From: CAMDMI01 sp044379485
GTDB taxonomy: Bacteria; Bacteroidota; Bacteroidia; Cytophagales; Flexibacteraceae
DNA: 64,000 nt
Direction of reading: 5' to 3'
Assembly: GCA_044379485.1 (NCBI GenBank)
Contig: JBIPOE010000011.1
Span: 1-64,000 of the forward strand
The notes beneath the pieces were generated by a model, which was given only the letters and a program-made list of their open reading frames with translations, had not been told where the DNA came from and ran no database searches. Made by a program: the position numbers and the translations under genes. Shown piece by piece: positions 9,021-17,832 of the stretch (the first letter of the stretch is position 1; every line of letters begins with the position of its first letter).

Positions 9021-11111
9021 TTACTTTAAAAAATTCGGATCAATTAAAAAGGCAGTATATCGTCCTTTTTCTATTCGGATAGAATCTTTAATTATAGGTT
9101 TTAAATAATTTGTGTTAGACCTTGCGATGTTGTCCGACACAAAAACCAAATGAATATCGTTCTGCTTTATGAATTTTTTTTGGATAAAAATAAAGCCAGA
9201 ATCCTTTGAAAATTGAATTTCTTTTTTGTAAAAACTGTTGAAAGTAAAACGTTCTACATAGGAATTTAGCCCTGCATCTTTGAAATTCAAACTATCTTTC
9301 TTTGTCATTAGATCTATTGAAATCCAGGCACTTGTAACTGAATCAGAATATTGTAAGAACTCATGCCCAATCATGCTTGATGCTAAAAAGGGCGAGTTTG
9401 TTAAAATGTTAAAATGAACAGCTCTATGATTTGGCATCACTTTAAACCAACTTTTAATTTTGATGGCTGTTTCCTCCTTATCGATTATCGGTTGGCACTC
9501 TCTTTCCAGGTTGTATTTTAAATTAAATAGGTTGAAGATAATAATTATGCCAGAGATGAATATAAACAGGTTCTTGTTTTTAATTTCGGTCGTTGAAATT
9601 AAAATCCCTAAATATATTGGAAGGGCACAATAAAAAAATAATATAAATATTTGAGAAAGATCAATTACAAATGAGAAACAAATTATGGCACTAAAGAGGC
9701 CAATTGTTGTAATGGTAATTTGTAAATTTTCCTTAATGAGAGGATTGTAAATTATTTTTTTGAGTGAAAATATAATTAATACAAATAATGTGATATAGAA
9801 TAATGCTTTACCTACTGGTAATTCATATAAAAAAAAAGGAAATGCAGAAAGTATTGCAAAAAATAACAATATTTTCCTTGATGGTTTTTTAATAATAAAA
9901 AATATTAAAATGAAAGAGATTAATATTGTTAAATAAGTGAATTCGATAGTTTGAATTATAAAAAAACTTATGCCTCTTGGCAAAAAATATGGATCTGATT
10001 TATTGCTATCAATGAATTTTGTAATGAAATTAACTTTATCGCCGTGTATTTCCCCATTACCATTAATAGAATAAAAGATAAAAAGGGAGCCTAAAATTAA
10101 AATTGAAAGAAACCATTTGAAGTCAAATTTATTAATCAGAAATCCTACAAAACTATAGAGAATAGTAAATGGAACGTAGGTTATTGAAATGATCGGTAAA
10201 AGGCTTGTTATTAGATATTTATAGTTGTTTTTTAAATTTTGAAGACAAATAAGAGGTGCAACAAATATCATAGAAATACAAAGCTTTATGCCGAAATAAC
10301 TTGATAAAATATGTGGGCCGGCATCATTTAAAAACACCTTTTGAAATGCAAAGTGCTTTAAGATTTGAACTAAAAATTCTGGGAGATTTTTAAATATTAC
10401 TTCATCTAAAATGGTATATCTCAGGCACAAAAACAAACAAGAAGTTAGTAAAAGAACTTGATAATTTTTCCATTTTGAAAAGTACCTGATTACCAATGCT
10501 CCTGAGCCAACTGCCATTGCCTGGAAAAGAGGGACTACGGATAAATGATAAGTTTGATAGGTATTGAGCTTAGAAAAAAATTTCAAAAAGATGGCTAAAT
10601 AAAACTCAAAATAGTGATAAGGTTTTATCGCCACATCCTGACCAAACATTCCCCTTTCTAACTCTAAAAACCAGGTTTCTTTTCTAATTTTTAAGAGCAA
10701 ATTAATTTGTGAAGTATAAGAAAAGTCGTCAAACGCAGTAGTACCAATCAGATTAGTTCCAGGTGTTAATATATTTAATGCCTTTAATAAAAAAAATACT
10801 ATAAAAAATGGAATATAAAACAGAAGAGTCTTATGTATTGCTTTAAATCTATCTTTATCTGGTTTATAACTGATCCATGGTAGTATTAGGAATATAGCTA
10901 TAATAAATATGGTTTTAAATCCCATAAGTAAAATTGCTATGATACTACTAGTTAAGGTTAGAAAAACCGGCAGTCCAATTAGTACATTAAGGACATCGGT
11001 ATTTTCCTGATTAGAATTTGATTTTTTTGTAATTAGTAATGCACCTACTAAAAAAAATAATAAAATAAGTACATTTATTGCCCCAACACAAAAAATATCA
11101 ATGTAGTTCAT
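9021..11111 (-). CDS. Large polytopic membrane protein of unknown function
   Basis: A 696-residue integral membrane protein with well over ten hydrophobic segments spread from residue 8 to about 530, followed by a roughly 130-residue soluble C-terminal part. The layout (many N-terminal spans, then a periplasmic tail) resembles GT39-like or polymerase-type glycolipid proteins, but I see no diagnostic acidic loop motif and do not assign a function. The coding sequence is clearly richer in A/T (long Ile/Phe/Lys/Asn runs) than its neighbours, which suggests transfer or relaxed composition. It sits 43 bp after trpB, where trpA would normally be expected. Confidence 0.7.
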   Translation of the reverse strand: MNYIDIFCVGAINVLILLFFLVGALLITKKSNSNQENTDVLNVLIGLPVFLTLTSSIIAILLMGFKTIFIIAIFLILPWISYKPDKDRFKAIHKTLLFYIPFFIVFFLLKALNILTPGTNLIGTTAFDDFSYTSQINLLLKIRKETWFLELERGMFGQDVAIKPYHYFEFYLAIFLKFFSKLNTYQTYHLSVVPLFQAMAVGSGALVIRYFSKWKNYQVLLLTSCLFLCLRYTILDEVIFKNLPEFLVQILKHFAFQKVFLNDAGPHILSSYFGIKLCISMIFVAPLICLQNLKNNYKYLITSLLPIISITYVPFTILYSFVGFLINKFDFKWFLSILILGSLFIFYSINGNGEIHGDKVNFITKFIDSNKSDPYFLPRGISFFIIQTIEFTYLTILISFILIFFIIKKPSRKILLFFAILSAFPFFLYELPVGKALFYITLFVLIIFSLKKIIYNPLIKENLQITITTIGLFSAIICFSFVIDLSQIFILFFYCALPIYLGILISTTEIKNKNLFIFISGIIIIFNLFNLKYNLERECQPIIDKEETAIKIKSWFKVMPNHRAVHFNILTNSPFLASSMIGHEFLQYSDSVTSAWISIDLMTKKDSLNFKDAGLNSYVERFTFNSFYKKEIQFSKDSGFIFIQKKFIKQNDIHLVFVSDNIARSNTNYLKPIIKDSIRIEKGRYTAFLIDPNFLK

Positions 11112-11154
11112 TTGCTAAATTTGCCTTCAGGTTTGATGAATAAACGAAATAATA

Positions 11155-12354
11155 TTATCCAGTATATTGATCAATAAATTTGGTATAAGTACCCAAATCC
11201 TTATCTCCTCTTCCAGATAAACACAAAACTACCACGTCACCTCTATTGAAGTTTACCCTGTCAAAAACTGCCAAAGCGTGGGCTGTTTCCAAGGCTGGAA
11301 TAATACCCTCTGTGCGGCTTAGGTCAAAAGCAGCCTGCATGGCTTCGTTATCTGTAGCGGCTACAAATTCTCTTCTGTGGCTTGTAAACAAATGTGCATG
11401 CATGGGTCCGATTCCAGGATAATCCAATCCGGCGGAAATTGAATAAGGTTCAATTGCTTGTCCGTCAGAGTTTTGCATGAGTATTGTTTTTGAGCCATGC
11501 AAAATCCCATCTTTTCCTAAGGCAGTAGTTGCAGCGGATTGGCCAGAGTAAATTCCTTTTCCCGCAGCTTCTACGGCTATCAATCTTACAGATGGTTCTT
11601 CCAGAAAATGGAAGAATGTACCTGCAGCATTGCTTCCTCCAACACAAGCCATAACCGCCTCTGGTAATTCTGAGCCAGTTTCAGATAAAAGTTGTTTTCT
11701 TATTTCCTCAGAGATAACTGACTGAAAACGAGCTACCATATCCGGATAAGGATGGGGCCCAACAACTGAACCAATTATATAATGGGTGTCTTCCGGATGA
11801 TTAATCCAATGACGCATTGCTTCATTTGTTGCGTCTTTTAAGGTTTGGCTTCCACAGGTTGCTGGCACAACTTTGGCCCCTAACATCCGCATTCTATCCA
11901 CATTTGGTTTTTGTCTTTCCATATCGTGTTTGCCCATATACACAATACACTCCATGCCCATCAAAGCGCAAACTGTTGCAGTTGCTACGCCATGTTGACC
12001 AGCACCTGTTTCCGCTACGATTTTATGTTTGCCTAAATGCCTGGCAATCAATATTTGCCCTATCGTATTGTTGATTTTATGAGCCCCGGTATGACAAAGA
12101 TCTTCCCTTTTAAGAAAAAGTCTGATTCCCCATTTTTCCGATAATTTTTTGGATTCATACAAAGGGGTTGGCCTTCCTGCAAAATCCCGTAATAATTTCC
12201 TGAATTCTAATTGGAATTCGGGTAAATCCATCAGCAAACGGTAGTTAAGTCTTAACTCTTCTACATTTGGATACAGCATTTCAGGAATAAATGCTCCGCC
12301 AAAGTCGCCATAGTAACCATTAAGGTCAACCTCAAATTTTGATTCTATCGCCAT
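11155..12354 (-). CDS. trpB: Tryptophan synthase beta chain
   Basis: A 399-residue PLP enzyme that condenses indole with serine in the last step of tryptophan synthesis. The PLP lysine is K93 in HTGAHKINN, the signature GAGQHGVATA follows at 117-126, and the C-terminal SGRGDKDL is intact. The PLP-phosphate loop reads CVGGSNAAG (G239-G240-S241-N242), one glycine shorter than the usual GGGSN. Length is normal. The gene follows trpF by 4 bp and is clearly co-transcribed with it. The alpha chain gene trpA, normally next, is not found in this window. Confidence 0.95.
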   Translation of the reverse strand: MAIESKFEVDLNGYYGDFGGAFIPEMLYPNVEELRLNYRLLMDLPEFQLEFRKLLRDFAGRPTPLYESKKLSEKWGIRLFLKREDLCHTGAHKINNTIGQILIARHLGKHKIVAETGAGQHGVATATVCALMGMECIVYMGKHDMERQKPNVDRMRMLGAKVVPATCGSQTLKDATNEAMRHWINHPEDTHYIIGSVVGPHPYPDMVARFQSVISEEIRKQLLSETGSELPEAVMACVGGSNAAGTFFHFLEEPSVRLIAVEAAGKGIYSGQSAATTALGKDGILHGSKTILMQNSDGQAIEPYSISAGLDYPGIGPMHAHLFTSHRREFVAATDNEAMQAAFDLSRTEGIIPALETAHALAVFDRVNFNRGDVVVLCLSGRGDKDLGTYTKFIDQYTG

Positions 12355-12358
12355 ATAT

Positions 12359-12985
12359 TCAGGAATTCCAATGTGAAAAAAATGTTTTGACTTGGTCTAA
12401 ATTCTTTATACCAGTTTCTGATTCAAACTTTGAGTTGATATCAAAACCAAGAAAAGGTAAATCTTTTAAAAATTCTGGTAAATAAAGGAAATCCGGACCA
12501 ATTACACCTGAAAGCCAAAAAGGTTTTTCGAAAGGATATGTTTTTAAAACATTGTGTTCAAACTTTTGACCCGTTCCGCCATATTGGGGATATGCGGTAT
12601 CAAAAAGAAAGGCATCCCAGTCTAAAAGCCAATTTTTCATCATTTCCCAATTTGGATCTTCTGATTGTAAACCAAAAATTTTCCAAACCTCTAAATTGTT
12701 GTTTTTTAGTGTTTTGCCTAATTCGGGTGATTCATTACCATGAAGTTGTACACAGTCTAAAGTTAGAATCCTGGCAATTCTAAGAATTTCATTTTCATTT
12801 ACAAAAACACCAACCCTTTTAATATCCTTTGGAATCTGTTTTAAAACCTTGTTCACCAACACAACTTCAGCTTTTCTTTTTGAATCCTCAAAAAATATAA
12901 AGCCCATATAGTCAAGATTTAAGCCAACTAATGTTTCTATATTTTCCTTATTTGTAAGGCCGCAAACTTTAATGGATATAGGCAA
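12359..12985 (-). CDS. trpF: Phosphoribosylanthranilate isomerase
   Basis: A 208-residue TIM barrel that converts N-(5-phosphoribosyl)anthranilate to CdRP in tryptophan synthesis. Family marks are KVCGLTNKENI at the N-terminus (catalytic Cys7), VGVFVNE, DCVQLHGNE, the catalytic Asp in FLFDT, YGGTGQKF, and the phosphate-binding C-terminal stretch GVIGPDFL / GFDINSKFE. Length is typical for a monofunctional TrpF. It is placed directly before trpB; the other trp genes (trpEGDC, trpA) are absent on either side, so the pathway is split in this genome. Confidence 0.93.
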   Translation of the reverse strand: MPISIKVCGLTNKENIETLVGLNLDYMGFIFFEDSKRKAEVVLVNKVLKQIPKDIKRVGVFVNENEILRIARILTLDCVQLHGNESPELGKTLKNNNLEVWKIFGLQSEDPNWEMMKNWLLDWDAFLFDTAYPQYGGTGQKFEHNVLKTYPFEKPFWLSGVIGPDFLYLPEFLKDLPFLGFDINSKFESETGIKNLDQVKTFFSHWNS

Positions 12986-13080
12986 TTTGAACTTTCAGAT
13001 TTCAACTGCAAATTTAGACTTAAATACCTTTTTAATAGATTTAAACATGGTTTTTCCTTAAATTATTAACAGTATTACTT

Positions 13081-14283
13081 TTATCCTGTTTTACGAATTT
13101 GCAAAAAGCTCATAAAAAAACTGAATGTCCCAACCTGAAAAGCCAATAAAATTGAGGTAACAGCAGGTATAACTTTTCTGAGAACGACCTGAGGGTTTAG
13201 CGGTCCAAAGTGTTGAACCTCCCAAATCTGAAGGGCAGAAACAGAAAATCCAATTCCTAAAATCAAAAACCCCAAAGCCATAAGTAAACCTCTTTCCAGT
13301 TGAAACCAGGCAAGATCAATACCAGAAGTTTGAATATATAAACCTTCCCGTCTTGCAAAGGCCTGGCTTAGTAAATAAAAGGCAATCAGTTGAAAACCAA
13401 TTAGAACCAAAGCAGATGTATATAACAAGGTATGCACATCCAGCCGGAGTGATTGGAAAGGCAGTTCAGATTTTAAAAGCAAGGTTGAAAACAACATGCC
13501 AAAAAAAACAAAGGTTAAGCCTGGATAATAAAACAACCAACGAGGGCTAAACAATAATAAAAACCTCAGATGCCGCCAGCCATCTCTCCATGTATTCAAA
13601 TGTGGAGGTCTTCCTCTTCCGTCTTTGTACAATTTTATGGGTACCTCTTTTGATTTTAATTGAAGAAGTGAGGCTTTAACCACCATTTCTGAGGCAAACT
13701 CCATTCCAGCTGTATTGGGATTCATTTTTTCAAAGGCTTCGCGTGTAAAACCTCGCATGCCACAATGAAAATCCCCAAATCCATTTTGAAAAAATAGCCG
13801 GCCAATAAATGAAAGAACAGGATTTCCCAGATATTGATGCAGCCAGGGCATGGCTCCATTTTCAATTCCACCAACAAATCGGTTGCCGATTACAAACTCA
13901 GTTCCGTTTTTCCATTCGTTTAAAAATGGTTCAATTTCCAGAAAATTGTAGCTGTCGTCCCCATCTCCCATAATGATAAATTCACCACTTGAAGCCAAAA
14001 TTCCACCACATAGAGCAGCACCATATCCAATTTGACTGATTGTAACAACTTGAGCACCTGCATTTTCGGCAATTTTTTGGGAACCATCAGTGCTTCCATT
14101 ATCTGCGACTATAACTTCTCCTGAAACTTTGTTTTCAAGCAATGCTTGTTTTGCCTTTGCCACACAAATGCCAATTGTATTTGCTTCATTTAAGCAAGGG
14201 ATTACAATGGATATCTCAGGATTCAAATTGGAAATAATTAGCCTTTTTGTGCTGCAAAAAATGAAACTGATTTCTGGAAACAA
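13081..14283 (-). CDS. Family 2 glycosyltransferase with C-terminal membrane segments (DPM1-like)
   Basis: A 400-residue membrane-bound GT-A glycosyltransferase. The catalytic domain begins near residue 21 (ISIVIPCLNEANTIG), has the nucleotide-binding VIVADNGSTDGS and the metal-binding GDGDDSYNF, then an acceptor region QYLGNPVLSF...GFGDFHCGMRGF. Four hydrophobic segments follow after residue 240. This resembles polyprenyl-phosphate mannose/glucose synthases, which load a sugar on a lipid carrier at the inner membrane. The true start may be a TTG at 14226 (giving NPEISIV near the N-terminus) since residues 1-20 are not family-like. It is an isolated gene with no polysaccharide cluster around it. 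Confidence 0.87.
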   Translation of the reverse strand: MFPEISFIFCSTKRLIISNLNPEISIVIPCLNEANTIGICVAKAKQALLENKVSGEVIVADNGSTDGSQKIAENAGAQVVTISQIGYGAALCGGILASSGEFIIMGDGDDSYNFLEIEPFLNEWKNGTEFVIGNRFVGGIENGAMPWLHQYLGNPVLSFIGRLFFQNGFGDFHCGMRGFTREAFEKMNPNTAGMEFASEMVVKASLLQLKSKEVPIKLYKDGRGRPPHLNTWRDGWRHLRFLLLFSPRWLFYYPGLTFVFFGMLFSTLLLKSELPFQSLRLDVHTLLYTSALVLIGFQLIAFYLLSQAFARREGLYIQTSGIDLAWFQLERGLLMALGFLILGIGFSVSALQIWEVQHFGPLNPQVVLRKVIPAVTSILLAFQVGTFSFFMSFLQIRKTG

Positions 14284-14358
14284 ATGAAACTGAATTTATT
14301 TGAAGCCATTGGAATAATTTCAAAGTGTGAAAACAAGTTGATTATGAGCCTTTAAAGT

Positions 14359-15219
14359 TTAAACTTCAGTTTTTAAAAGCATTTCAGTTCCGCTTATTTC
14401 TTCCTCAAAAGGCCTGAGCAATGGCGCTGAAAGCATTGTGGTGAGCTTTTCCTTCAAATCATTTACATTTAAATTGTGTTCTAAAAGTCCGTCATGGGCT
14501 ATGGACATTTGCCCTGTTTCTTCAGAAACTACCAAAACAACTGCGTCCGTCATTTCAGAAAGTCCCAAAGCCGAACGGTGCCGAAGGCCAAAATTTGGAG
14601 GTAAGTCCTGATTTTCGGAAACTGGAAGAATACATCGAGCAGCTTTAATCCGACCTTTTGCAATGATTACCGCCCCATCATGCAAAGGACTGGTTTTTAC
14701 AAAAATGCTCTGCAAAAGTCTTTTAGAAAGAACTGCATCAATTGAATCGCCGGTTTCGGCATAAAATTTCAATTCTGTACTTCTGGCAAAAACAATAAGC
14801 GCACCTGAATGGGTTTGACTCAAGGCTTTGGCCGCTTCTATTACAGGTAAAAGTTGCAAATGGTCCCGGTTGGCTGATCCGGAAAAAATATTTCTAAACA
14901 GCCCTTCCTCTGATATGATGGAGGATTTGCCAATTAACAAAAGTATTTTTCTGATTTCCTGTTGAAACAATATTAGAGCAGCCAATCCACCAACACCTAC
15001 AAATTGGCCTAAAATTCCACTCAGCATTTCCATGCCAAGAGAATTTACAATCTGATAAATGACATAAATTGAAATGATGCCAATAAAAATTTTGAGGGCT
15101 ACTGAACCCCTTATCAGCTTATAAATCTGATACACCAAATAGGCAACCAGCAGGATATCGATGAGGTCGATCCAGCGGAAGTTGAGGAATCCTATAGCGA
15201 GGCAAAAAGGCATGAACAA
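14359..15219 (-). CDS. cdaA: Diadenylate cyclase CdaA (c-di-AMP synthase)
   Basis: A 286-residue membrane diadenylate cyclase that joins two ATP into the second messenger c-di-AMP. Three hydrophobic segments (about 17-35, 40-58, 65-85) precede the DisA_N domain. Both catalytic motifs are intact: DGA at 181-183 (LHDGAVII) and RHRS at 213-216 (LRHRSALGLSE). In many Bacteroidota this gene lies next to folP; here it is alone, upstream of (transcribed away from) the TetR gene. No phosphodiesterase gene for c-di-AMP is seen in the window. Confidence 0.93.
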   Translation of the reverse strand: MFMPFCLAIGFLNFRWIDLIDILLVAYLVYQIYKLIRGSVALKIFIGIISIYVIYQIVNSLGMEMLSGILGQFVGVGGLAALILFQQEIRKILLLIGKSSIISEEGLFRNIFSGSANRDHLQLLPVIEAAKALSQTHSGALIVFARSTELKFYAETGDSIDAVLSKRLLQSIFVKTSPLHDGAVIIAKGRIKAARCILPVSENQDLPPNFGLRHRSALGLSEMTDAVVLVVSEETGQMSIAHDGLLEHNLNVNDLKEKLTTMLSAPLLRPFEEEISGTEMLLKTEV

Positions 15220-15363
15220 AATTTTCGGTTGAAACTAGAAAGAAAAATTCACATAGCAGCAAATCCTCTGATTGTTCCATCGGTTTTTTTGAAAAAGTGA
15301 TAAAAAAGAGCTAGATTTTTTTTAAAAACTCAAGCGCTCAGGTTTTCAAGGTCCAAAAATGAA

Positions 15364-15393
15364 AAAAGAGCCTAATTCCAATTAGGCTCTTTT
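15364..15393. terminator. Perfect 14-bp stem hairpin in a divergent intergenic region
   Basis: A perfect inverted repeat of 14 bp (AAAAGAGCCTAATT / AATTAGGCTCTTTT) with a 2-base loop. It has the A-tract/T-tract flanks of a bidirectional intrinsic terminator, but it lies between cdaA and the TetR gene, which point away from each other. It could end an unannotated short transcript, or be an operator for the adjacent TetR protein. Confidence 0.5.
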
Positions 15394-15493
15394 GTTTTAA
15401 AAATAATGTTTGCGCAGACTTCAAACTTTTTGTCCTTTCAGACGTTAATTGGAGGCTGTCGTAAGCACGAGTTTTATTTATTATTTTTCCGGC

Positions 15494-16156
15494 ATGAAAA
15501 CAAAATCTGCGTCCAAAACCGAAATCGATCTTAAGACAAAAGTACAATCCGAATATCTGGATTTTGTATTGACAGAGGGCAAAAACCCTACTTCAGTTTA
15601 CTTATTCGCCAAAAGCGTGGGCATACCTGAGGCGGAATTCTACCAACACTACAATTCATTCGATGCAATTGCGGTTGATATCTGGGAAGGTTTACTAAAA
15701 GAAACAATAAACCGAATTGAAGCTAGTGAGGAATATGCGGCATTTTCAGTTCGGGAGCGCATTTTAACGTTTTATTACACAATAATAGAAACGCTGAAGG
15801 GCCAAAGGAGCTATGTATCCTATTCTTCTAATGGTTGGTTTAAGCCTGGAAACCATTTGCCGGCCAAAAAAGCGGTTGAGAAAATATTGGAACCATATTT
15901 TGAGAAATTGGTAAACTTAGGTTATGAAACAGGGGAAATGGCCGATAGAACCAAAATCAGCGACTATTATCAAAAAGCATTGATTGTTCAGTTTTGGTTC
16001 ATTCTCGATTTTTGGTTGAAAGACAATAGCAAAGAATTTGAAGACACAGATGCCGCCATTGAAAAAGCAGTAAACCTCGGTTTGGATCTTATGAAGGAAA
16101 ATACACTTGATAAGGCATTTGATTTCGCCAAGTTTTTAATTGGAAGAAGGAGGTAG
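15494..16156 (+). CDS. TetR-family transcriptional regulator
   Basis: A 220-residue one-domain regulator. The N-terminal helix-turn-helix is weak but recognisable (KNPTSVYLFAKSVGIPEAEFYQHYNS, residues about 28-53), followed by an all-helical ligand-binding/dimer domain. The start is placed at the ATG 15494 (MKTKSASK) because the 15 residues encoded further upstream are not family-like. It precedes an ABC1/UbiB-type kinase gene on the same strand by 198 bp; such TetR/ABC1 neighbours occur in other Bacteroidota, so the two may work together. The operator is unknown; the palindrome at 15364-15393 is one candidate. Confidence 0.78.
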   Translation: MKTKSASKTEIDLKTKVQSEYLDFVLTEGKNPTSVYLFAKSVGIPEAEFYQHYNSFDAIAVDIWEGLLKETINRIEASEEYAAFSVRERILTFYYTIIETLKGQRSYVSYSSNGWFKPGNHLPAKKAVEKILEPYFEKLVNLGYETGEMADRTKISDYYQKALIVQFWFILDFWLKDNSKEFEDTDAAIEKAVNLGLDLMKENTLDKAFDFAKFLIGRRR

Positions 16157-16192
16157 TTTATAGTTCAAAGTTTTGAGTTTATAGTTCAAAGT
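16155..16192. repeat. 17-bp tandem duplication
   Basis: The 17-mer AGTTTATAGTTCAAAGT occurs twice with a 21-bp period just at and after the TetR stop codon. This is a common kind of intergenic low-copy repeat in AT-rich Bacteroidota. Confidence 0.7.
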
Positions 16193-16240
16193 AATTGGGA
16201 TCTAGGAATCGGGGATTGGGAAAAAAGCATTAAAAAAAAA

Positions 16241-16352
16241 CCTCGCAGTGGTGACATCATAATAGACTGGAACAGACCAGTCAATAAACATCGTAGAGGT
16301 GACATTATTAAAAAATCGGCCATTAAATCCGCTTACGGGAATAACATTATTA
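16241..16352. repeat. Three degenerate copies of a GGTGACATnATTA-type repeat plus a short hairpin
   Basis: Units at 16241-16262, 16289-16310 and 16329-16352 share the pattern C-TCG-AG-GGTGACAT-AT-A. Between the first two is a perfect 6-bp hairpin GACTGG/CCAGTC (16265-16282). The set fills the gap before the ABC1 kinase gene and looks like a fragment of an interspersed palindromic element; no gene is seen in it. Confidence 0.5.
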
Positions 16353-16354
16353 AA

Positions 16355-17674
16355 ATGAAAGAACAAAACACCATTCCAGTTTCTAAAGTACAAAGAGCCA
16401 CTGAGTTTTTAAAGACCGGAGCGCAGATTGGGGGAAATTACCTTAAGCATTATGCCAAAAAAATGGTCAATCCTGATCTTACAAAAGAAGGGCTTCATCA
16501 GGATAATGCTACAGACATTTACCAGTCCCTCAGCAAGTTAAAAGGTTCAGCCCTTAAAGTGGCCCAAATGATGAGTATGGACCGGTCGGTTTTGCCAAAG
16601 GCATATGTGGAGCAATTTCAAATGAGCCAATACTCTGCACCACCGCTTTCCGGACCGCTTGTTATCAAAACTTTTCAAAAGCATTTTGGCAAAAACCCCA
16701 GCCAGATTTATGACAGTTTCAATTTACAAGCAAGCAATGCCGCTTCCATTGGCCAGGTACATGAAGCCACAAAAGATGGGAAAAAACTGGCGGTGAAAAT
16801 CCAATACCCAGGTGTAGCGGATAGCATCAGTTCTGACCTCAAAATGGTTAAACCGTTTGCGGTTCGCTTGATGGGTTTGAACGAGGCCGATGTTGACAGA
16901 TACATGGGAGAAGTAGAAGGAAAATTATTGGAAGAGACTGATTATGAGCTGGAAGTACGCCGTTCACAGGAAATTTCCATGGCTTGTGCACACATTCCAA
17001 ACCTGTTTTTTCCTACATATTATCCTGAACTGAGTAGCAAACGCATAATCACTATGGATTGGCTCCCTGGCCAGCACTTAAAAGAATTTTTAGAAACCAA
17101 TCCCAGCCAGGAAGTTCGAAATAGCATTGGTCAGGCACTTTGGGATTTTTATGAATTTCAGATTCATGAACTTCGGCAGATTCATGCGGACCCACATCCA
17201 GGCAATTTTATGATGTTGAGCGATGGTCGATTGGGTATTATTGATTTTGGCTGTGTGAAAGAAATTCCTGAGTTTTATTACTATAACTATTTTGCTCTTA
17301 TCAACCCAGCTAATGTGAATGACAAAGAGCGGGTTATGAAACTGTTTTATGCACTTGAATTTTTGTATCCTTCAGATAGCGAGGCAGATGTGAAGTTTTA
17401 TGTGCCTCTTTTTACCAAAATGATTGATATTTTGGGTGTGCCATTCCGGACCGATGAATTTGATTTTGGCAATGACCAATACTTTGATGGCATTTATAGT
17501 TTCGCGGAGGAACTTGGCAATATGAAAGAACTTCGGGAATCGAAAGTAGCCAGGGGAAGTAAAGATGGTTTGTATGTTAACCGCACCTATTTTGGTTTAT
17601 ATTCTATGCTTAATCAATTGAAAGCTAAAATCAATACGCATTCTGTGTTTAAGGATATGGTTTTGGAAATTTGA
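16355..17674 (+). CDS. ABC1/AarF/UbiB-type atypical kinase
   Basis: A 439-residue protein of the ADCK/UbiB family of atypical kinase-like ATPases linked to isoprenoid lipids and quinones. The nucleotide-loop replacement AASIGQVHEA is at 129-138, the VAIK-type lysine is K148 (LAVKIQ), the catalytic loop is QIHADPHPGNF and the DFG motif is IIDFG. The family's KxGQ motif reads K68-V-A-Q71 here, with Ala in place of Gly. There are no C-terminal membrane spans of the classical UbiB. Bacteroidota use menaquinone, so ubiquinone synthesis is unlikely; a lipid role is inferred. It follows the TetR gene. Confidence 0.88.
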   Translation: MKEQNTIPVSKVQRATEFLKTGAQIGGNYLKHYAKKMVNPDLTKEGLHQDNATDIYQSLSKLKGSALKVAQMMSMDRSVLPKAYVEQFQMSQYSAPPLSGPLVIKTFQKHFGKNPSQIYDSFNLQASNAASIGQVHEATKDGKKLAVKIQYPGVADSISSDLKMVKPFAVRLMGLNEADVDRYMGEVEGKLLEETDYELEVRRSQEISMACAHIPNLFFPTYYPELSSKRIITMDWLPGQHLKEFLETNPSQEVRNSIGQALWDFYEFQIHELRQIHADPHPGNFMMLSDGRLGIIDFGCVKEIPEFYYYNYFALINPANVNDKERVMKLFYALEFLYPSDSEADVKFYVPLFTKMIDILGVPFRTDEFDFGNDQYFDGIYSFAEELGNMKELRESKVARGSKDGLYVNRTYFGLYSMLNQLKAKINTHSVFKDMVLEI

Positions 17675-17832
17675 GCCTAATTTCGTTTTAGGTGTGTTCG
17701 TGTTATTTTCACTGTATCATTCCTGTTTTAAAATTGTATCATTTTCGGACAGAAATATTGAATTGGCTTAATTGTAAACAGCTGTAATTCAGTATTTTTT
17801 TAAAAAGTCTTGATTTTTGTATTTCTTCTGGC

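Noticed and set aside
15338..15547. A 69-codon minus-strand frame in the cdaA-TetR gap.
   Set aside because: It crosses the hairpin at 15364-15393 and the TetR start, with no recognisable domain; low support as a gene.
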